Assembly: GCF_024199925.1 (NCBI RefSeq)
Contig: NZ_JANADR010000001.1
Span: 8,001,501-8,065,500, forward strand
Direction: 5' to 3'
Source: Bradyrhizobium sp. CCGUVB1N3
GTDB taxonomy: Bacteria; Pseudomonadota; Alphaproteobacteria; Rhizobiales; Xanthobacteraceae
DNA: 64,000 nucleotides
This document shows, piece after piece, positions 9,697-19,410 of the stretch; positions within the stretch are counted from its first letter, which is position 1, and the number at the start of each line of letters is the position of its first letter. The position numbers were made by a program, and so were the translations under genes. The notes under the pieces were generated by a model. It was not told the DNA's origin and searched no databases. It saw only the letters and a program-made list of their open reading frames with translations.

Positions 9697-10544
9697 AGGC
9701 GGGCTTCTGGTCGAAGGCTGAAGATGCGGAGCAGCCAATCTACCGCGAGAAGAGCTTTGACGCGACTGGCGGCATCCTGACCGCAGCGGGCGCCTTGGCG
9801 AGGCTTGCGTCGCTCGACAGTGCGGAGCTGGCCAGGAACTGCCCGAGGGCGGTCAAGCTATTGTCAAAGCTCGCCATCACTATCGCCAGGCAAGAGGTCG
9901 CCGCCGCGACGCGACTGTTCAGGCTCGGCAATCTCGACGATCTCGAACGCAAGCTGATTGCCGATGTGCTCGGCGAAGGCGAAGTGGCCGGCCTCATCGC
10001 GCTGCCGGATGGATCTCTCGCGCAAATCCAGGAATCGGTGATGGCCGGGATCTGGCGCGTGCGGCTCGAGACGGATGAGGCATCCGAGTATCTCGAGGTC
10101 GGGGCCATCCCGGAAATCGTGAAGCGCGCGGCCGCCGATTTCACGACGGTAGATTTCGAGATCGGGCGGGTGCCGGAGGGCTCCATGAACGTGCTGCCGG
10201 TCCTTGCCGAAATCCGAGAGCGTGCGCTGGCCTGGCGCCCGGGCATCCTCTCGCAGATCATCAATTTTACGCTGCTGCCGATGAGTCCGGTCGACATGAG
10301 CTTCCTCCATGAGACGATCCGGAACGGGCCGATCCAACTCGTCTCGCGCGGCTACGGCACATGTCGTATGTTTGCGACCGGAATCCGCAATGTCTGGTCG
10401 GTGCAGTTCTTCAATGCGATGGACACCATCATCCTCGACACGCTCGAGATCGGCGGCGTGCCCACGGTCGCGCTCGCGGCCGACGAGGACTTCGAGGATT
10501 CCGCCGAGCGGTTGCGCGAAATCATCGAGGCCTATTTCAAATGA
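9693..10544 (+). CDS. hupH: HupH (HyaF family) hydrogenase expression/formation protein
   Basis: This is an intact 283-residue protein of the HupH/HyaF family, which assists assembly of the small subunit of membrane-bound hydrogenases. The conserved C-terminal region is clear: S-R-G-Y-G-T-C-R-M, then W[22 protein letters not shown]. The start overlaps the hupG stop by four bases (ATGA), and the stop overlaps the hupI start, so translation is probably coupled. The protein is predicted to be cytoplasmic, without a signal peptide or membrane segment. Confidence 0.92.
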   Translation: MKAGFWSKAEDAEQPIYREKSFDATGGILTAAGALARLASLDSAELARNCPRAVKLLSKLAITIARQEVAAATRLFRLGNLDDLERKLIADVLGEGEVAGLIALPDGSLAQIQESVMAGIWRVRLETDEASEYLEVGAIPEIVKRAAADFTTVDFEIGRVPEGSMNVLPVLAEIRERALAWRPGILSQIINFTLLPMSPVDMSFLHETIRNGPIQLVSRGYGTCRMFATGIRNVWSVQFFNAMDTIILDTLEIGGVPTVALAADEDFEDSAERLREIIEAYFK

Positions 10545-10737
10545 CGGGTTTCGAGCGTCTTGACGTGCGCCAGCATATTGCCGACGGCACGCGGCTGGTA
10601 TGTTGCATTCGGTCTATGATCCCGCTGACGGCGAGGGGCAGGTCGCGCCTCGCACGCGGATCGCGGCGTTGCCGCAGGACCGGCACTGTCCGGATTGCGA
10701 CGCCTCGAGATCCAACTTCCTGGCGATGGAATGGTGA
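10541..10737 (+). pseudogene. hupI: HupI rubredoxin, frameshifted
   Basis: HupI is a rubredoxin of about 70 residues that protects or assists hydrogenase cluster assembly. From ATG 10541 the frame reads as its N-terminus up to about residue 22, then continues wrongly into a long unrelated frame. From about 10611 the expected sequence (V-Y-D-P-A-D-G-E-G-Q, and the second iron-binding pair C-P-D-C) is found in another frame and ends at TGA 10735-10737. The first iron pair, expected as C-x-x-C, reads C-C-I-R, so one cysteine is lost at the lesion. The gene cannot give a normal rubredoxin without frame correction and a restored cysteine. Confidence 0.8.
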
Positions 10738-11185
10738 TGGGCAAGGCGCATACCCAGCTCAGCGTGGCCAATGCCGTGGCGTGGGGCGAACGGTCGGCCG
10801 GCGCTTATCGCAAGATCGGCGATTGCGCGGTGTGCGATCTGCCGATGCGGCGGTCGGTTTCCGCCTTTTCAACGGCACCATCGTCACCTTCATAGCGACG
10901 CCCTGGTTCATGACCGTGGTGAGTCAGGCGGACGACCTCATGCAGAAGGCGTTCGAGCCCCGGCTGCCGTTGAACCTTCCCGAGGGGAATATCGAGTTCG
11001 CGCTCAGCGAAGTCGAGGCGCTTGGCCGTATCGCAACTTACTCACTGTTCTCTATGATGTTCGATTTCGCAAACATGATTTCGGTGCTGGCGACGGCAGA
11101 GGCCGCGCTCCCAGCCTTGATGCTGCCGGCTAACGCGGAGGAGGTGGTCCACCGGCACGAGCCCGGCGTGACTTTCTCATTGTGA
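10737..11185 (+). pseudogene. hupJ: HupJ (HybE family chaperone), internal deletion and frameshift
   Basis: The start ATG 10737 overlaps the hupI stop. The 5' part, in one frame, includes the usual Y-R-K-I-G-D and D-L-P region. The 3' part, in another frame, includes A-V-G-F-R-L-F, the hallmark T-P-W-F-M, and Y-S-L-F-S-M-M-F-D-F of HybE/HupJ proteins. The switch occurs near 10848-10858, where about seven or eight residues normally found between D-L-P and A-V-G-F are missing. The change looks like a short deletion not divisible by three. Family members help small-subunit maturation. As read, only a truncated product could be made. Confidence 0.8.
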
Positions 11186-11198
11186 CGGAGCGGCATGC

Positions 11199-12278
11199 AT
11201 GAGCCCGGCCTTCCGCAACGAGATCGACATCACGGTCTGGCGCGCCGGCCGCACCATCGCGGACGTTGCAATCCTGCCGCGCAGCCGACCGCCTTTGACG
11301 CGCCTGTTTGCGGGAAAGCCGGTCGCGTCGTTGCTGTCTGTCCTGCCGCGCCTATTTTCGCCGTGCTCGGCAGCCCATCAGGCGGCATTCCTGTCGGCGG
11401 TCGAGGCTGCGCACGGCAAGGTATCCTCTGCCGAGACATTGCAGCGCCGCGTCACCGCCGTGAGCGCCGAGCGTCTGACCGAGCTGTTGCGGGGGCTGTT
11501 CGTAGGTTGGCGCACGCTGGACGGCCCGAGTGCCGCCGTGGCTCGTGCCGCGATGCTGGCCACGACCGTGCTCAGCGGCGGCGAGGGGCCGTCACGGGGC
11601 GGGGCCCTGTCGCAAATCAGGACGTCGCTCAACGCGCTAGGCATCACGGGCGAGGAGCTGGCTCCGGCGCCGGGTAGCGCACTGGCCACGCATCTTGCGA
11701 GCCTCAACGGCAACGCGCTGTCGCTTTCGGTGGTCGAGCAGTCATTCTTGTCAGCGGCCGACGATCTTGACGTCGTCATGCGGATGGTGGCAGACGGCCC
11801 GGCCTTTTCCGATGCGCCCGATCTTCAGGGCCGCATTCCGGAGACCGGCGTCTGGGCGCGCCGGATTGGGCGTGAGTCGATTATTCCGCGGGACGCCGGC
11901 ACTGCCGAGCGCCTGAACGCGCGGATCACTGAGATAGCCCGGCTTTGCGCCTGGCTTGAAGGTAGGACGCAAGTGCTGGAAAACGGCATCATCGGGAGCT
12001 ATCGCCTCGGCGCCGGCAAAGGTGCGGCCGCTGTCGAATGCGCCCGCGGCCGGCTTTACCACGTCATTGCGCTCGATGACGACGATTGCATCGTCCGTTT
12101 CGAGTTCCTGGCCCCGACAGAATGGAACTTCCATGCGCGCGGACCGCTGGTCCGCAGGCTGCGAGGCTCTCTGCCGGCCGACGGGCGGCAGGGACAGGAC
12201 GCGGTGCAAAACCTCGTCAGCTCGTTCGATCCATGCGTCGGCTTCACACTCAGCTTCCGCGAGGTCGGTCATGCATGA
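11199..12278 (+). CDS. hupK: HupK, HupL-related scaffold protein for active-site assembly
   Basis: An intact 359-residue protein. HupK proteins are distant relatives of the large subunit and retain a C-terminal motif like its nickel site: here F-D-P-C-V-G-F at about residues 341-347, with a single cysteine rather than the paired set. It is thought to act as a scaffold or carrier during assembly of the Fe-containing cofactor. The start ATG 11199 follows the hupJ stop by 13 bases, next to GGAGCGG. The stop overlaps the hypA start by eight bases, which joins the hup and hyp parts into one transcript. Confidence 0.9.
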   Translation: MSPAFRNEIDITVWRAGRTIADVAILPRSRPPLTRLFAGKPVASLLSVLPRLFSPCSAAHQAAFLSAVEAAHGKVSSAETLQRRVTAVSAERLTELLRGLFVGWRTLDGPSAAVARAAMLATTVLSGGEGPSRGGALSQIRTSLNALGITGEELAPAPGSALATHLASLNGNALSLSVVEQSFLSAADDLDVVMRMVADGPAFSDAPDLQGRIPETGVWARRIGRESIIPRDAGTAERLNARITEIARLCAWLEGRTQVLENGIIGSYRLGAGKGAAAVECARGRLYHVIALDDDDCIVRFEFLAPTEWNFHARGPLVRRLRGSLPADGRQGQDAVQNLVSSFDPCVGFTLSFREVGHA

Positions 12279-12612
12279 AATGGCGCTATGCGAAGGGATC
12301 ATCGGGATCGTCGAGGAAGAAGCGCGCAAGCACGCGTTCTCCAGGGTGAAGGTGATATTCCTCGAGATCGGAGCGCTCAGTCATGCTGCGCCGGAGGCGA
12401 TGACGTTCTGCTTCGAGGCGGTCGCCGCGCGGACCATCGCGCGAGGCGCGAGGCTCGAAATCGTCGAGACGCCCGCAATAGCCTGGTGCGTGGCCTGCTC
12501 GACGAGCGTCGAGATCAGGCATCGTTATGGACCGTGCCCGTCCTGCGGCAGTCATCGATTGCAGGTGACCGGCGGGGAAGAAATGCGCGTCAAGGAACTG
12601 GAGGTCGACTGA
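12271..12612 (+). CDS. hypA: HypA nickel metallochaperone
   Basis: A protein of 113 residues with the M-H-E N-terminus whose His2 binds nickel, and a zinc site with two C-x-x-C pairs (C-V-A-C and C-P-S-C). HypA with HypB inserts nickel into the large subunit. Length is normal for the family. The start overlaps hupK, and the stop TGA shares one base with the hypB ATG. Confidence 0.95.
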   Translation: MHEMALCEGIIGIVEEEARKHAFSRVKVIFLEIGALSHAAPEAMTFCFEAVAARTIARGARLEIVETPAIAWCVACSTSVEIRHRYGPCPSCGSHRLQVTGGEEMRVKELEVD

Positions 12613-13511
12613 TGTGTACGGTTTGCGGCTGCGGTGACAGAAAATGGGTCGTCGAGCATGCACATGATTATGATCATGATCATGGTGGACAGCATCATCA
12701 CCCTCATGGACTCGGCCACGATCGCCATCACCATCATCATGGTGGGACCCATGTTGATGAGCGTGGCGACGTCGGGCTGCTCGATTGCGGTGCGAGTCCG
12801 GCTGGCCGCCGGATTGCCGGCGTGAGCCGCGATCGTATCATCCAGGTCGAACGCGACATCCTCGGCAAGAACGAAAGGCTCGCCGGCGACAACCGCGCAC
12901 GCTTCCGTGCTGACGGTGTGCTCGCGTTCAACCTGGTCTCGAGCCCCGGCGCAGGCAAGACCTCGCTGTTGGTTCGCGCCGTCGTTGAATTGAAAGACAG
13001 CTTTCCGATCGGCGTGATCGAGGGCGACCAGCAGACGTCCAACGACGCCGAGCGGATCCGCGCGACCGGCGTGCCGGCCATCCAGGTCAACACCGGCAAG
13101 GGCTGCCATCTCGATGCCGCGATGGTGGGCGCGGCCTACGACCGGCTGCCTCGCCTGAACAGCGGCGTTCTTTTTATCGAGAATGTCGGCAATCTCGTCT
13201 GTCCTGCGGGATTCGATCTCGGCGAAGCCTGCAAGATCGTGGTGTTCTCGACCGCCGAGGGCGAAGACAAGCCGCTCAAATATCCCGACATGTTCGCTGC
13301 CTCGTCCCTGATGCTGATCAACAAGATCGATCTTCTCCCCGTGCTCGGTTTCGATCTCGCCAGGACTGTCGAATTCGCGCGGCGGGTTAACCCCCGGATC
13401 GAGGTGCTGACGGTGTCGGCGCGCACTGGTGAAGGATTGGCGGCATTCTATGCCTGGATCCGCAAGCAATCGAAGAAGATGAGGCCGGTCGATATGGCCA
13501 CCGCGGAATGA
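12612..13511 (+). CDS. hypB: HypB GTPase with histidine-rich nickel-binding region
   Basis: The protein of 299 residues begins M-C-T-V-C-G-C-G, the high-affinity nickel site, followed by a histidine-rich stretch (about residues 17-48, including a run of five His) that can store nickel. The GTPase domain has a P-loop (S-S-P-G-A-G-K-T-S, about residue 112) and N-K-I-D. HypB powers nickel release from HypA to the hydrogenase precursor. ATG 12612 is favoured over an upstream in-frame start because it gives the exact conserved N-terminus and overlaps the hypA stop. Confidence 0.96.
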   Translation: MCTVCGCGDRKWVVEHAHDYDHDHGGQHHHPHGLGHDRHHHHHGGTHVDERGDVGLLDCGASPAGRRIAGVSRDRIIQVERDILGKNERLAGDNRARFRADGVLAFNLVSSPGAGKTSLLVRAVVELKDSFPIGVIEGDQQTSNDAERIRATGVPAIQVNTGKGCHLDAAMVGAAYDRLPRLNSGVLFIENVGNLVCPAGFDLGEACKIVVFSTAEGEDKPLKYPDMFAASSLMLINKIDLLPVLGFDLARTVEFARRVNPRIEVLTVSARTGEGLAAFYAWIRKQSKKMRPVDMATAE

Positions 13512-15769
13512 TCATGCGCGGTGAGGCCACGGCTCAGAATGGACAGCGGCTACGCCTGCATGTGCGCGGCGCCGTGCAGGGCGTCGGCTTCCGACCCTAT
13601 GTCTACGGCCTCGCCGCGCGTTATCGCCTCGGCGGCTTCGTCGCTAACAATCCGCACGGCGTTGTGATCGAAGTCGAGGGCGAACGCACGTCCGATTTCG
13701 TCGCTGCACTGCCGCTTGAAAAGCCGCCGCTCGCGCGGATTGACGAGATCTCTATCCAGAGCATCGCTGCCGTCTTGAGCGACGAATTCTGCATTCGCGC
13801 CAGCGAACAGGGCAAGGTGTCGACGCGGATCGTCGCGGACGCCGCGACCTGTCCGCAGTGTCTGAGCGAGCTGTTCGATCCGAGCAGCCGCTTCCACCTT
13901 TATCCCTTCATCAATTGCACCCATTGCGGCCCGCGCTATACCATCGTCGAGCAGCTGCCCTATGATCGCTCCGCCACGGCGATGAAGCGCTTCGCCATGT
14001 GCGAGGCGTGCGCGAGCGACTATGCCGATCCCACAAGCCGGCGATTCCATGCCGAGGCGATCGCCTGTCCGCAATGTGGCCCGAGGCTCAGCCATAGTGC
14101 CGGGGAGATCGCCGCTGCGATCGCTTCGGGCAAGATCGTCGCGATCAAGGGGCTCGGCGGCTATCAGCTCGTCTGCGACGCGCGCGACGATGATGTCGTG
14201 CAGCGCCTGCGCCGACGGAAACAGCGGGACCAGAAGCCTTTTGCCGTGATGGTGGGCTCGGTCGGCGCGGTTTCGGAGATCGCCAGGGCCAGCATGGCTG
14301 AACTTGCCCTGTTGGAGTCCTCGCCGCGGCCGATCGTGTTGTTGATGTCACGCCAACGACTTGCATCCGCGATCGCACCGGAGCTGTCGCGCATCGGCGT
14401 CATGTTGCCCGTCGCTCCGCTACATCACCTCGTGTTCCATGAACTGAGTTCGAACCATCCGCGGACGGACAAAAACTGGGTGATCGTCGCTACCAGCGCC
14501 AATCCCGGCGGCGAGCCGCTTTTGATCGACAATCGGGAGGCGGCGCAGCGCCTTGGCGCCATTGCGGATCTTATTGTCACCCATGATCGCGACATCGTGA
14601 CGCGCGCCGACGATTCGGTCGCGTCGGTCGTGGCAGGGCGGACGCGGTTCATTCGTCGGGCGAGGGGCTATGTTCCCGAGCCGGTCCGGCTTGCGCGGTC
14701 GCTGCCGCCCGTGCTCGCCGTCGGCGGAGCCTCGAAATCGACAGTCACGCTCACGCGTGGCAACGAGGCCTTCGTATCCCAGCACATCGGCGATCTCGAT
14801 ACCGCGGAAGGCATCCGCTTCTTCGAGGAAACTGTGCGGCACCTGATCGCGATACTGGATGTCGAGCCGGTCGTCGTTGCGCATGACCTGCATCCCAACA
14901 TGGCATCGACCCGCTTCGCCGAGGCGAGCAGCCAGCGGCTGATCGCTGTCCAGCATCATCATGCTCATGCTGCCTCGGTCATGGCGGAGCACGGTATCGA
15001 GGAATCTACGCTCGCGCTCGTGCTCGATGGCTTCGGCTATGGCAGCGATCGCGGCAATTGGGGCGGCGAAATTCTGCTCGGTGAAGGAGCGCGCTTCCAG
15101 CGGATCGGACATCTGGCGCCGCTCAAGATGCCGGGCGGAGAGCGCGCTGCGCGCGAGCCATGGCGAATGGCGGCGAGCGTGCTGCATTCCCTGGGGCGCG
15201 GCGAGGCGATCCCGCGCCGGTTCGCGAGCCGGCCGCAGTCCGCGCGCCTCTGCGCGTTGCTCGACCAATCCGACGTGCCCGTGACGACCAGCGCCGGCCG
15301 GCTGTTCGATGCGGCGGCAGGATTGCTTGGTCTCTCCTCCGTCCAGAGCTATGAGGGCGAGGCCGCGCTGAAGCTGGAGGCGCGCGTGCGCGGCTCCCGT
15401 GTCGTAGATGATGGGTGGGTCATCGAAGACGGCGTGCTGTCAATGCATCCGCTGCTCGATCGCCTTAGCGCCGATGCGCTCGATCCGACCGAAGGAGCCG
15501 AACTCTTCCATGGCACCTTTGCCGCCGCTTGCGTTGACTGGATCGCGCGTGCGGCGCAGCAGACAGGCCTCACGCGCGTAACTTTAAGTGGCGGCTGCTT
15601 CCTCAATGCCATCCTTGCTGAAGAGATCGAGCGCGGCTGCCTCGCCGTCGGTCTCAGGCCGCTGCTTCCGCGCCAGGTGCCACCCAACGACGGTGGCCTG
15701 AGCCTCGGGCAGGCCTGGATCGCGGCCCTGCTAGTCCTCGAACACCAAGGCTCAGAAGGAATCGCCTGA
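13508..15769 (+). CDS. hypF: HypF carbamoyltransferase
   Basis: The protein of 753 residues makes the cyanide ligands of the active site from carbamoyl phosphate, loading the group onto HypE. Domains in order: acylphosphatase-like (about 12-100, with R-G-x-V-Q-G-V-G-F-R-P), two zinc fingers with C-x-x-C pairs (about 115-195), YrdC-like (about 205-385) and a Kae1-like C-terminal domain (from about 400) with the H-H-H-A-H-A metal motif. Length is usual and no lesion is seen. ATG 13508 overlaps the hypB stop by four bases; ATG 13514 is an alternative. The stop shares one base with the hypC start. Confidence 0.96.
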   Translation: MIMRGEATAQNGQRLRLHVRGAVQGVGFRPYVYGLAARYRLGGFVANNPHGVVIEVEGERTSDFVAALPLEKPPLARIDEISIQSIAAVLSDEFCIRASEQGKVSTRIVADAATCPQCLSELFDPSSRFHLYPFINCTHCGPRYTIVEQLPYDRSATAMKRFAMCEACASDYADPTSRRFHAEAIACPQCGPRLSHSAGEIAAAIASGKIVAIKGLGGYQLVCDARDDDVVQRLRRRKQRDQKPFAVMVGSVGAVSEIARASMAELALLESSPRPIVLLMSRQRLASAIAPELSRIGVMLPVAPLHHLVFHELSSNHPRTDKNWVIVATSANPGGEPLLIDNREAAQRLGAIADLIVTHDRDIVTRADDSVASVVAGRTRFIRRARGYVPEPVRLARSLPPVLAVGGASKSTVTLTRGNEAFVSQHIGDLDTAEGIRFFEETVRHLIAILDVEPVVVAHDLHPNMASTRFAEASSQRLIAVQHHHAHAASVMAEHGIEESTLALVLDGFGYGSDRGNWGGEILLGEGARFQRIGHLAPLKMPGGERAAREPWRMAASVLHSLGRGEAIPRRFASRPQSARLCALLDQSDVPVTTSAGRLFDAAAGLLGLSSVQSYEGEAALKLEARVRGSRVVDDGWVIEDGVLSMHPLLDRLSADALDPTEGAELFHGTFAAACVDWIARAAQQTGLTRVTLSGGCFLNAILAEEIERGCLAVGLRPLLPRQVPPNDGGLSLGQAWIAALLVLEHQGSEGIA

Positions 15770-16005
15770 TGTGTCTCGCCATACCCGCTGAAGTCATGAA
15801 GCTTCTCACTGAGGATATGGCCGTGGTCTCCATCGATGGCGTCAGCAAGGAGATATCCGTAGCGCTGGTCGAGGATATCGCCATCGGCGACTACGTGATC
15901 ATCCACGTCGGCTACGCTCTGGCCAAGATCGATCCGCAGGAGGCGAGGCGCACGCTCGAGCTCCTGCGCGAGCTCAGCATCGAAGGGCATCGATCCGCGC
16001 AATGA
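15769..16005 (+). CDS. hypC: HypC hydrogenase maturation chaperone
   Basis: A 78-residue protein starting M-C-L-A-I-P, the family signature; Cys2 coordinates the iron during assembly of Fe(CN)2CO on the HypCD complex. It has the usual length and a conserved G-D-Y-V-I-I-H-V-G-Y-A segment. It is the paralogue of hupF, which lies in the same operon. Start and stop overlap the neighbours hypF and hypD. Confidence 0.96.
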   Translation: MCLAIPAEVMKLLTEDMAVVSIDGVSKEISVALVEDIAIGDYVIIHVGYALAKIDPQEARRTLELLRELSIEGHRSAQ

Positions 16006-17144
16006 AATATGCCGACGAATTTCGCGACAAGGCGATTGCGCTGGGGCTGGCAAAGACGATCCACGCCGCGGCCGAGTCGGAAAGATCCTATCGCTTCATG
16101 GAATTCTGCGGCGGCCATACGTACGCGATCTCGCGCTTTGGCCTTGAGGACATCCTGCCGAGCAACGTGCGGATGATCCATGGCCCCGGCTGCCCGGTCT
16201 GCGTGCTGCCGGTCGGGCGAATCGATATGGCGATCCTGCTCGCCGAGCGGCCCGATGTCATCCTGTGCGTCTATGGCGACCTGATGCGTGTGCCGGCTTC
16301 GCAAGGTGCTTCCCTGCTCAAAGCAAAGGCCGGCGGTGCCGATATCCGCATGGTCTATTCCACCATCGATACGATCCGCATCGCAGAGGAGAACCCCGCC
16401 CGCGAGGTCGTGTTCTTCGCCATCGGCTTTGAGACGACGGCGCCGCCGACGGCCGTCATGGTCCGTCTGGCCGAGAAAAAGCAGCTTTCGAATTTCAGCG
16501 TGTTCTGCAACCACGTACTGACGCCGCCGGCGATGCAGAACATTCTGGAGAGCCCCGACATCGGCAATACCGGCCATGTCGCGATCGACGGTTTCGTCGG
16601 GCCGGGCCATGTCTCGACCATCATCGGCACGGCGCCTTACGAGTTTTTCGCGGAGAAGTTCGGCAAGCCGGTCGTGATCGCCGGTTTCGAGCCACTCGAC
16701 ATGATGCAGGCTATCCTGATGCTGGTCCGGCAAGTCAACGAGCATCGCCACGAAGTGGAAAACCAGTATCGCCGCGCGGTGACCCGCGACGGCAATCCGC
16801 GGGCCAAGGAGGAGATTTCCGACATTTTCGAGCTGCGAGATCGGTTCGAATGGCGCGGGCTCGGTGAAATTCCCTACAGCGGGCTGAAGCTGAAGCGCGC
16901 TCACGACATACACGACGCGGAGCTGCGCTTCGACATGCGCGAGCTATGCTTTGCGGACAATCGGGGCTGCGAGTGCGGCGCCATCTTGCGCGGGGTAAAG
17001 AAGCCCGTGGATTGCAAGCTTTTCGGGACGGTCTGCACGCCGGAAATGCCGGTGGGGTCCTGCATGGTCTCCTCAGAAGGCGCCTGCGCCGCGCATTGGA
17101 CCTATCGCCGCTTCCGGGTTCAAGAGCAGAGGGGAGCGTCATGA
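16002..17144 (+). CDS. hypD: HypD iron-sulfur protein, Fe(CN)2CO assembly scaffold
   Basis: The protein of 380 residues works with HypC and HypE to build the iron centre. It has the family motifs F-C-G-G-H-T and H-G-P-G-C-P-V-C-V-L-P in the first third, and at the C-terminus the cysteine set binding a [4Fe-4S] cluster (C-E-C-G-A-I, D-C-K-L-F, V-C-T-P, G-S-C-M and G-A-C-A-A-H). No lesion is seen. It overlaps hypC and hypE by four bases each. Confidence 0.96.
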   Translation: MKYADEFRDKAIALGLAKTIHAAAESERSYRFMEFCGGHTYAISRFGLEDILPSNVRMIHGPGCPVCVLPVGRIDMAILLAERPDVILCVYGDLMRVPASQGASLLKAKAGGADIRMVYSTIDTIRIAEENPAREVVFFAIGFETTAPPTAVMVRLAEKKQLSNFSVFCNHVLTPPAMQNILESPDIGNTGHVAIDGFVGPGHVSTIIGTAPYEFFAEKFGKPVVIAGFEPLDMMQAILMLVRQVNEHRHEVENQYRRAVTRDGNPRAKEEISDIFELRDRFEWRGLGEIPYSGLKLKRAHDIHDAELRFDMRELCFADNRGCECGAILRGVKKPVDCKLFGTVCTPEMPVGSCMVSSEGACAAHWTYRRFRVQEQRGAS

Positions 17145-18181
17145 GAGGCCATCAACGCAAGCTCGACATCAGGAATGGCTGCATCGACCTGTCTCACGGC
17201 TCCGGCGGCCGTGCGATGGTACAGCTGATTTCGGGGCTGTTCCACGAGGCCTTCGGCAATGAATGGCTGGCGCGCGGCAATGATCAATCGGCCTTCGACG
17301 TCTGCGCCGGTCGCATGGTGATGACGACCGATGGCTACGTCGTTTCGCCACTGTTCTTCCCGGGCGGGAATATCGGTTCGTTGGCCGTGCACGGCACGGT
17401 CAACGACATCGCAATGGCCGGGGCGAGGCCGCTTTACCTGTCGGCGAGCTTCATCATCGAGGAGGGGTTTCCCTTCTGCGACCTCGAGAGAATCGCCGAT
17501 TCCATGGGCGAAGCAGCGCGATTGGCCGGCGTCCACATCATCACCGGCGACACCAAGGTGGTCGAACGCGGCAAGGCCGACGGCCTGTTCATCTCGACAG
17601 CCGGTGTCGGTGTGGTGCCCGACGGGCTCAATCTCTCCGCGGAGAACGCATGCGTCGGAGACCGCGTTCTGATCTCGGGCACGCTCGGCGATCATGGCAT
17701 CGCCATCATGTCCAAGCGGCAGAACCTCGCCTTCGAAACCGAGATCGCGTCCGATTCGGCGGCGCTCCACGATCTCGTCCAGAAGATGGTTCAGGCCGGA
17801 GGCCACGGCATTCGCCTGATGCGTGACCCCACGCGCGGCGGGCTTGCCGCGACCCTGAACGAGATCGCCCAGCAATCCGACGTCGGCTTCCGCTTGCAGG
17901 AAGAGGCAATCCCGGTGAAACCGGGCGTGGCGGCGGCCTGCGAGCTCCTCGGACTCGATCCGCTTCATGTCGCCAATGAAGGCAAGCTGGTTGCGATCGT
18001 GTCGCCCGACGTCGCCAATGCCGTGCTCGCTGCCATGCGGACGCATCCGCTCGGCTGTGATGCCGCCGACATCGGCGAGGCGATCGCCGACGCGCGTCAT
18101 TTCGTGCAGATGATCACCAGTTTTGGCGGCGGCAGCATCGTCGACTGGCTATCGGGCGAGCAACTGCCGCGCATCTGCTGA
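17141..18181 (+). CDS. hypE: HypE, thiocyanate-forming maturation protein
   Basis: The protein of 346 residues, of the PurM/ThiL-like ATP-binding superfamily, dehydrates the carbamoyl group received from HypF on its terminal cysteine to give a thiocyanate. The C-terminus P-R-I-C is intact, and the N-terminal S-H-G-S-G-G and the T-D-G-Y-V-V-S-P region are conserved. ATG 17141 is chosen because a strong GAGGGGAG lies upstream and the start overlaps the hypD stop (ATGA). It is the last recognised gene of the hup/hyp operon. The hoxX and hoxA genes that follow hypE in some bradyrhizobia are not found here. Confidence 0.96.
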   Translation: MRGHQRKLDIRNGCIDLSHGSGGRAMVQLISGLFHEAFGNEWLARGNDQSAFDVCAGRMVMTTDGYVVSPLFFPGGNIGSLAVHGTVNDIAMAGARPLYLSASFIIEEGFPFCDLERIADSMGEAARLAGVHIITGDTKVVERGKADGLFISTAGVGVVPDGLNLSAENACVGDRVLISGTLGDHGIAIMSKRQNLAFETEIASDSAALHDLVQKMVQAGGHGIRLMRDPTRGGLAATLNEIAQQSDVGFRLQEEAIPVKPGVAAACELLGLDPLHVANEGKLVAIVSPDVANAVLAAMRTHPLGCDAADIGEAIADARHFVQMITSFGGGSIVDWLSGEQLPRIC

Positions 18182-18257
18182 GGATGAGGCATACAGGATA
18201 GGACTATGGCACGTTGACCGGCGGTATGGACACGGTCGCGTGCGGCACGAAAGCATC

Positions 18258-18281
18258 TTGGTGGCGGCCCTTTACCACCAA
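18258..18281 (+). terminator. Possible hairpin downstream of hypE
   Basis: TTGGTGG and CCACCAA form a perfect seven-base stem around a ten-base loop. It lies 77 bases after the hypE stop. No T-run follows, so this is a weak candidate for a terminator or transcript stabiliser. Confidence 0.3.
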
Positions 18282-18608
18282 CATGATTGCAAATGCTACA
18301 ATGAGAAGCAGGAACTGACGCATTCGACGAAGTTATCCCGGAAGCTGTATCGCAATTGTGAAGCTCATAACATCATGAGCTGAATGGGACCAAATAATAT
18401 TGGCGCACAAAGGACTCGGTGATTCGTTGAACAGCTCCCAGTTATTCGATCTCTTTGCTCGCGCCGCAAGTCGGCTAGCCATCCTCAGATCGCACCGGAA
18501 AACTGCACTTGCGCCCGGAAACAGCAGGATTGTTGCGTCGAATTCGAATAATTTTTGACGTTTCAGGTAGTCGATCGGACACTTCCCCCTTGTGCAATCG
18601 AGGGCTGT
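18282..18608. other. AT-richer gap after the hydrogenase operon
   Basis: No convincing gene. The base composition is visibly less GC-rich than in the hup/hyp genes, and only short open frames are present. It precedes the small membrane peptide. Confidence 0.4.
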
Positions 18609-18710
18609 ATGATGCACAGCCATGACCTTGTTTCCGCTAGCCTACTGGCGCTGACCGCGACGGGCCTCGCGCTGCTCTGCTCGAGCCTGCTCGCCTTCGC
18701 CCTCATTTGA
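18609..18710 (+). CDS. Small membrane peptide of 33 residues
   Basis: A short frame starting with two ATG codons, behind a GAGGG motif at 18600-18604. The product has a short polar start (M-M-H-S-H-D) and then an almost wholly hydrophobic stretch of about 25 residues, which would form a single transmembrane helix. The last third of the gene (18673-18700) recurs with one mismatch at 32064-32091. No family is recognised. It could be a genuine microprotein or an accidental frame; the repeat favours a closer look. Confidence 0.4.
   Translation: MMHSHDLVSASLLALTATGLALLCSSLLAFALI
18673..18700 (+). repeat. 28-base direct repeat, copy 1
   Basis: This segment is the same as 32064-32091 except for one base (C for T near the 3' end). 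It encodes L-L-C-S-S-L-L-A-F-A here. The copies are 13.4 kb apart on the same strand. Confidence 0.7.
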
Positions 18711-18963
18711 AGTCAACGTAGCCTTCGCGCCTCGCGGCTTAAGGTTGGCCCGGCAACGATGGCTAACTCTCGAAAGACTAAGAATCAAGAAAGCGCATGT
18801 TGGATCCACGGCAGACCGAGCGATCTCTGCCCGCGTGGATTTGCTGCAGTCGCAGGGCCTCTTTCATGGCCTGTGTCACCTGCGCGAACCCACCGGTGCT
18901 CTCGTAAGCCGCATGCCGGAATCGGGCGCTCCTGAAGAGATCGACAATAGTCTTTGCCGGTGA

Positions 18964-19410
18964 TTAGATGCGGACAGGGACATTCTCGATCGTGTGGTGT
19001 TCGATGCCCTTGTCGAACACCTTGGGTCCAAAGCGGATGATTTCAATTCCGGGATGCTCGATCCTTGGCCGCCATTCGCGCGCCTTCAGGAAGGCTTCCA
19101 GGACATCCTCGTCCGACGCGGGTGTCCCGCCCAACGCGGTCTCCCTTGGATACGCATAAATCCCGCCCGAAAGCTTCCTGAGTGTGCAGCTCTCAACCGA
19201 TTCCCTCAAGGTGCCGGTCGACAGATCCCGACCACGAGCCAAATCCGCCCGTCGACTGGCGTACCCCGGCTTCAAATGCCGTTTAAGTTCCTCGAGTGGC
19301 GGGCCGCGCGCTTCAGCAAGACGTTCGGCCTTGGCCCTGATCGGCTCACCGCCCGCGCCACGGACGAGGGTCCGCTCCTCCGAGAGCATGCCCGGCGGCT
19401 TCCAACGCAA
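18964..19410 (-). CDS. Hypothetical protein, weak AbiEi-antitoxin-like resemblance
   Basis: A minus-strand frame of 148 residues. The section G-G-I-Y-A-Y-P-R-E-T, followed by D-E-D-V-L-E-A-F-L-K, resembles the wing-and-linker part of AbiEi-type or DUF6088-type antitoxin regulators, but the rest of such proteins is not recognisable. It may be a truncated or recombined gene. The start is uncertain, since the first ATG lies within the 3' end of the upstream acetyltransferase frame. A plus-strand frame covers the same DNA and looks less protein-like. No partner toxin is seen. Confidence 0.3.
   Translation of the reverse strand: MRWKPPGMLSEERTLVRGAGGEPIRAKAERLAEARGPPLEELKRHLKPGYASRRADLARGRDLSTGTLRESVESCTLRKLSGGIYAYPRETALGGTPASDEDVLEAFLKAREWRPRIEHPGIEIIRFGPKVFDKGIEHHTIENVPVRI

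Noticed and set aside
12655-12760. Repetitive CAT/CAC-rich DNA that looks like a simple repeat
   Set aside because: It is the coding sequence of the histidine-rich nickel-binding stretch of HypB, not a repeat array.
12552-13469. Minus-strand frame of 305 codons opposite hypB
   Set aside because: The plus strand encodes clear HypB with P-loop and conserved ends; the antisense frame has no motif.
14420-15268. Minus-strand frame of 282 codons opposite hypF
   Set aside because: Shadow of hypF produced by strong codon-position GC bias.
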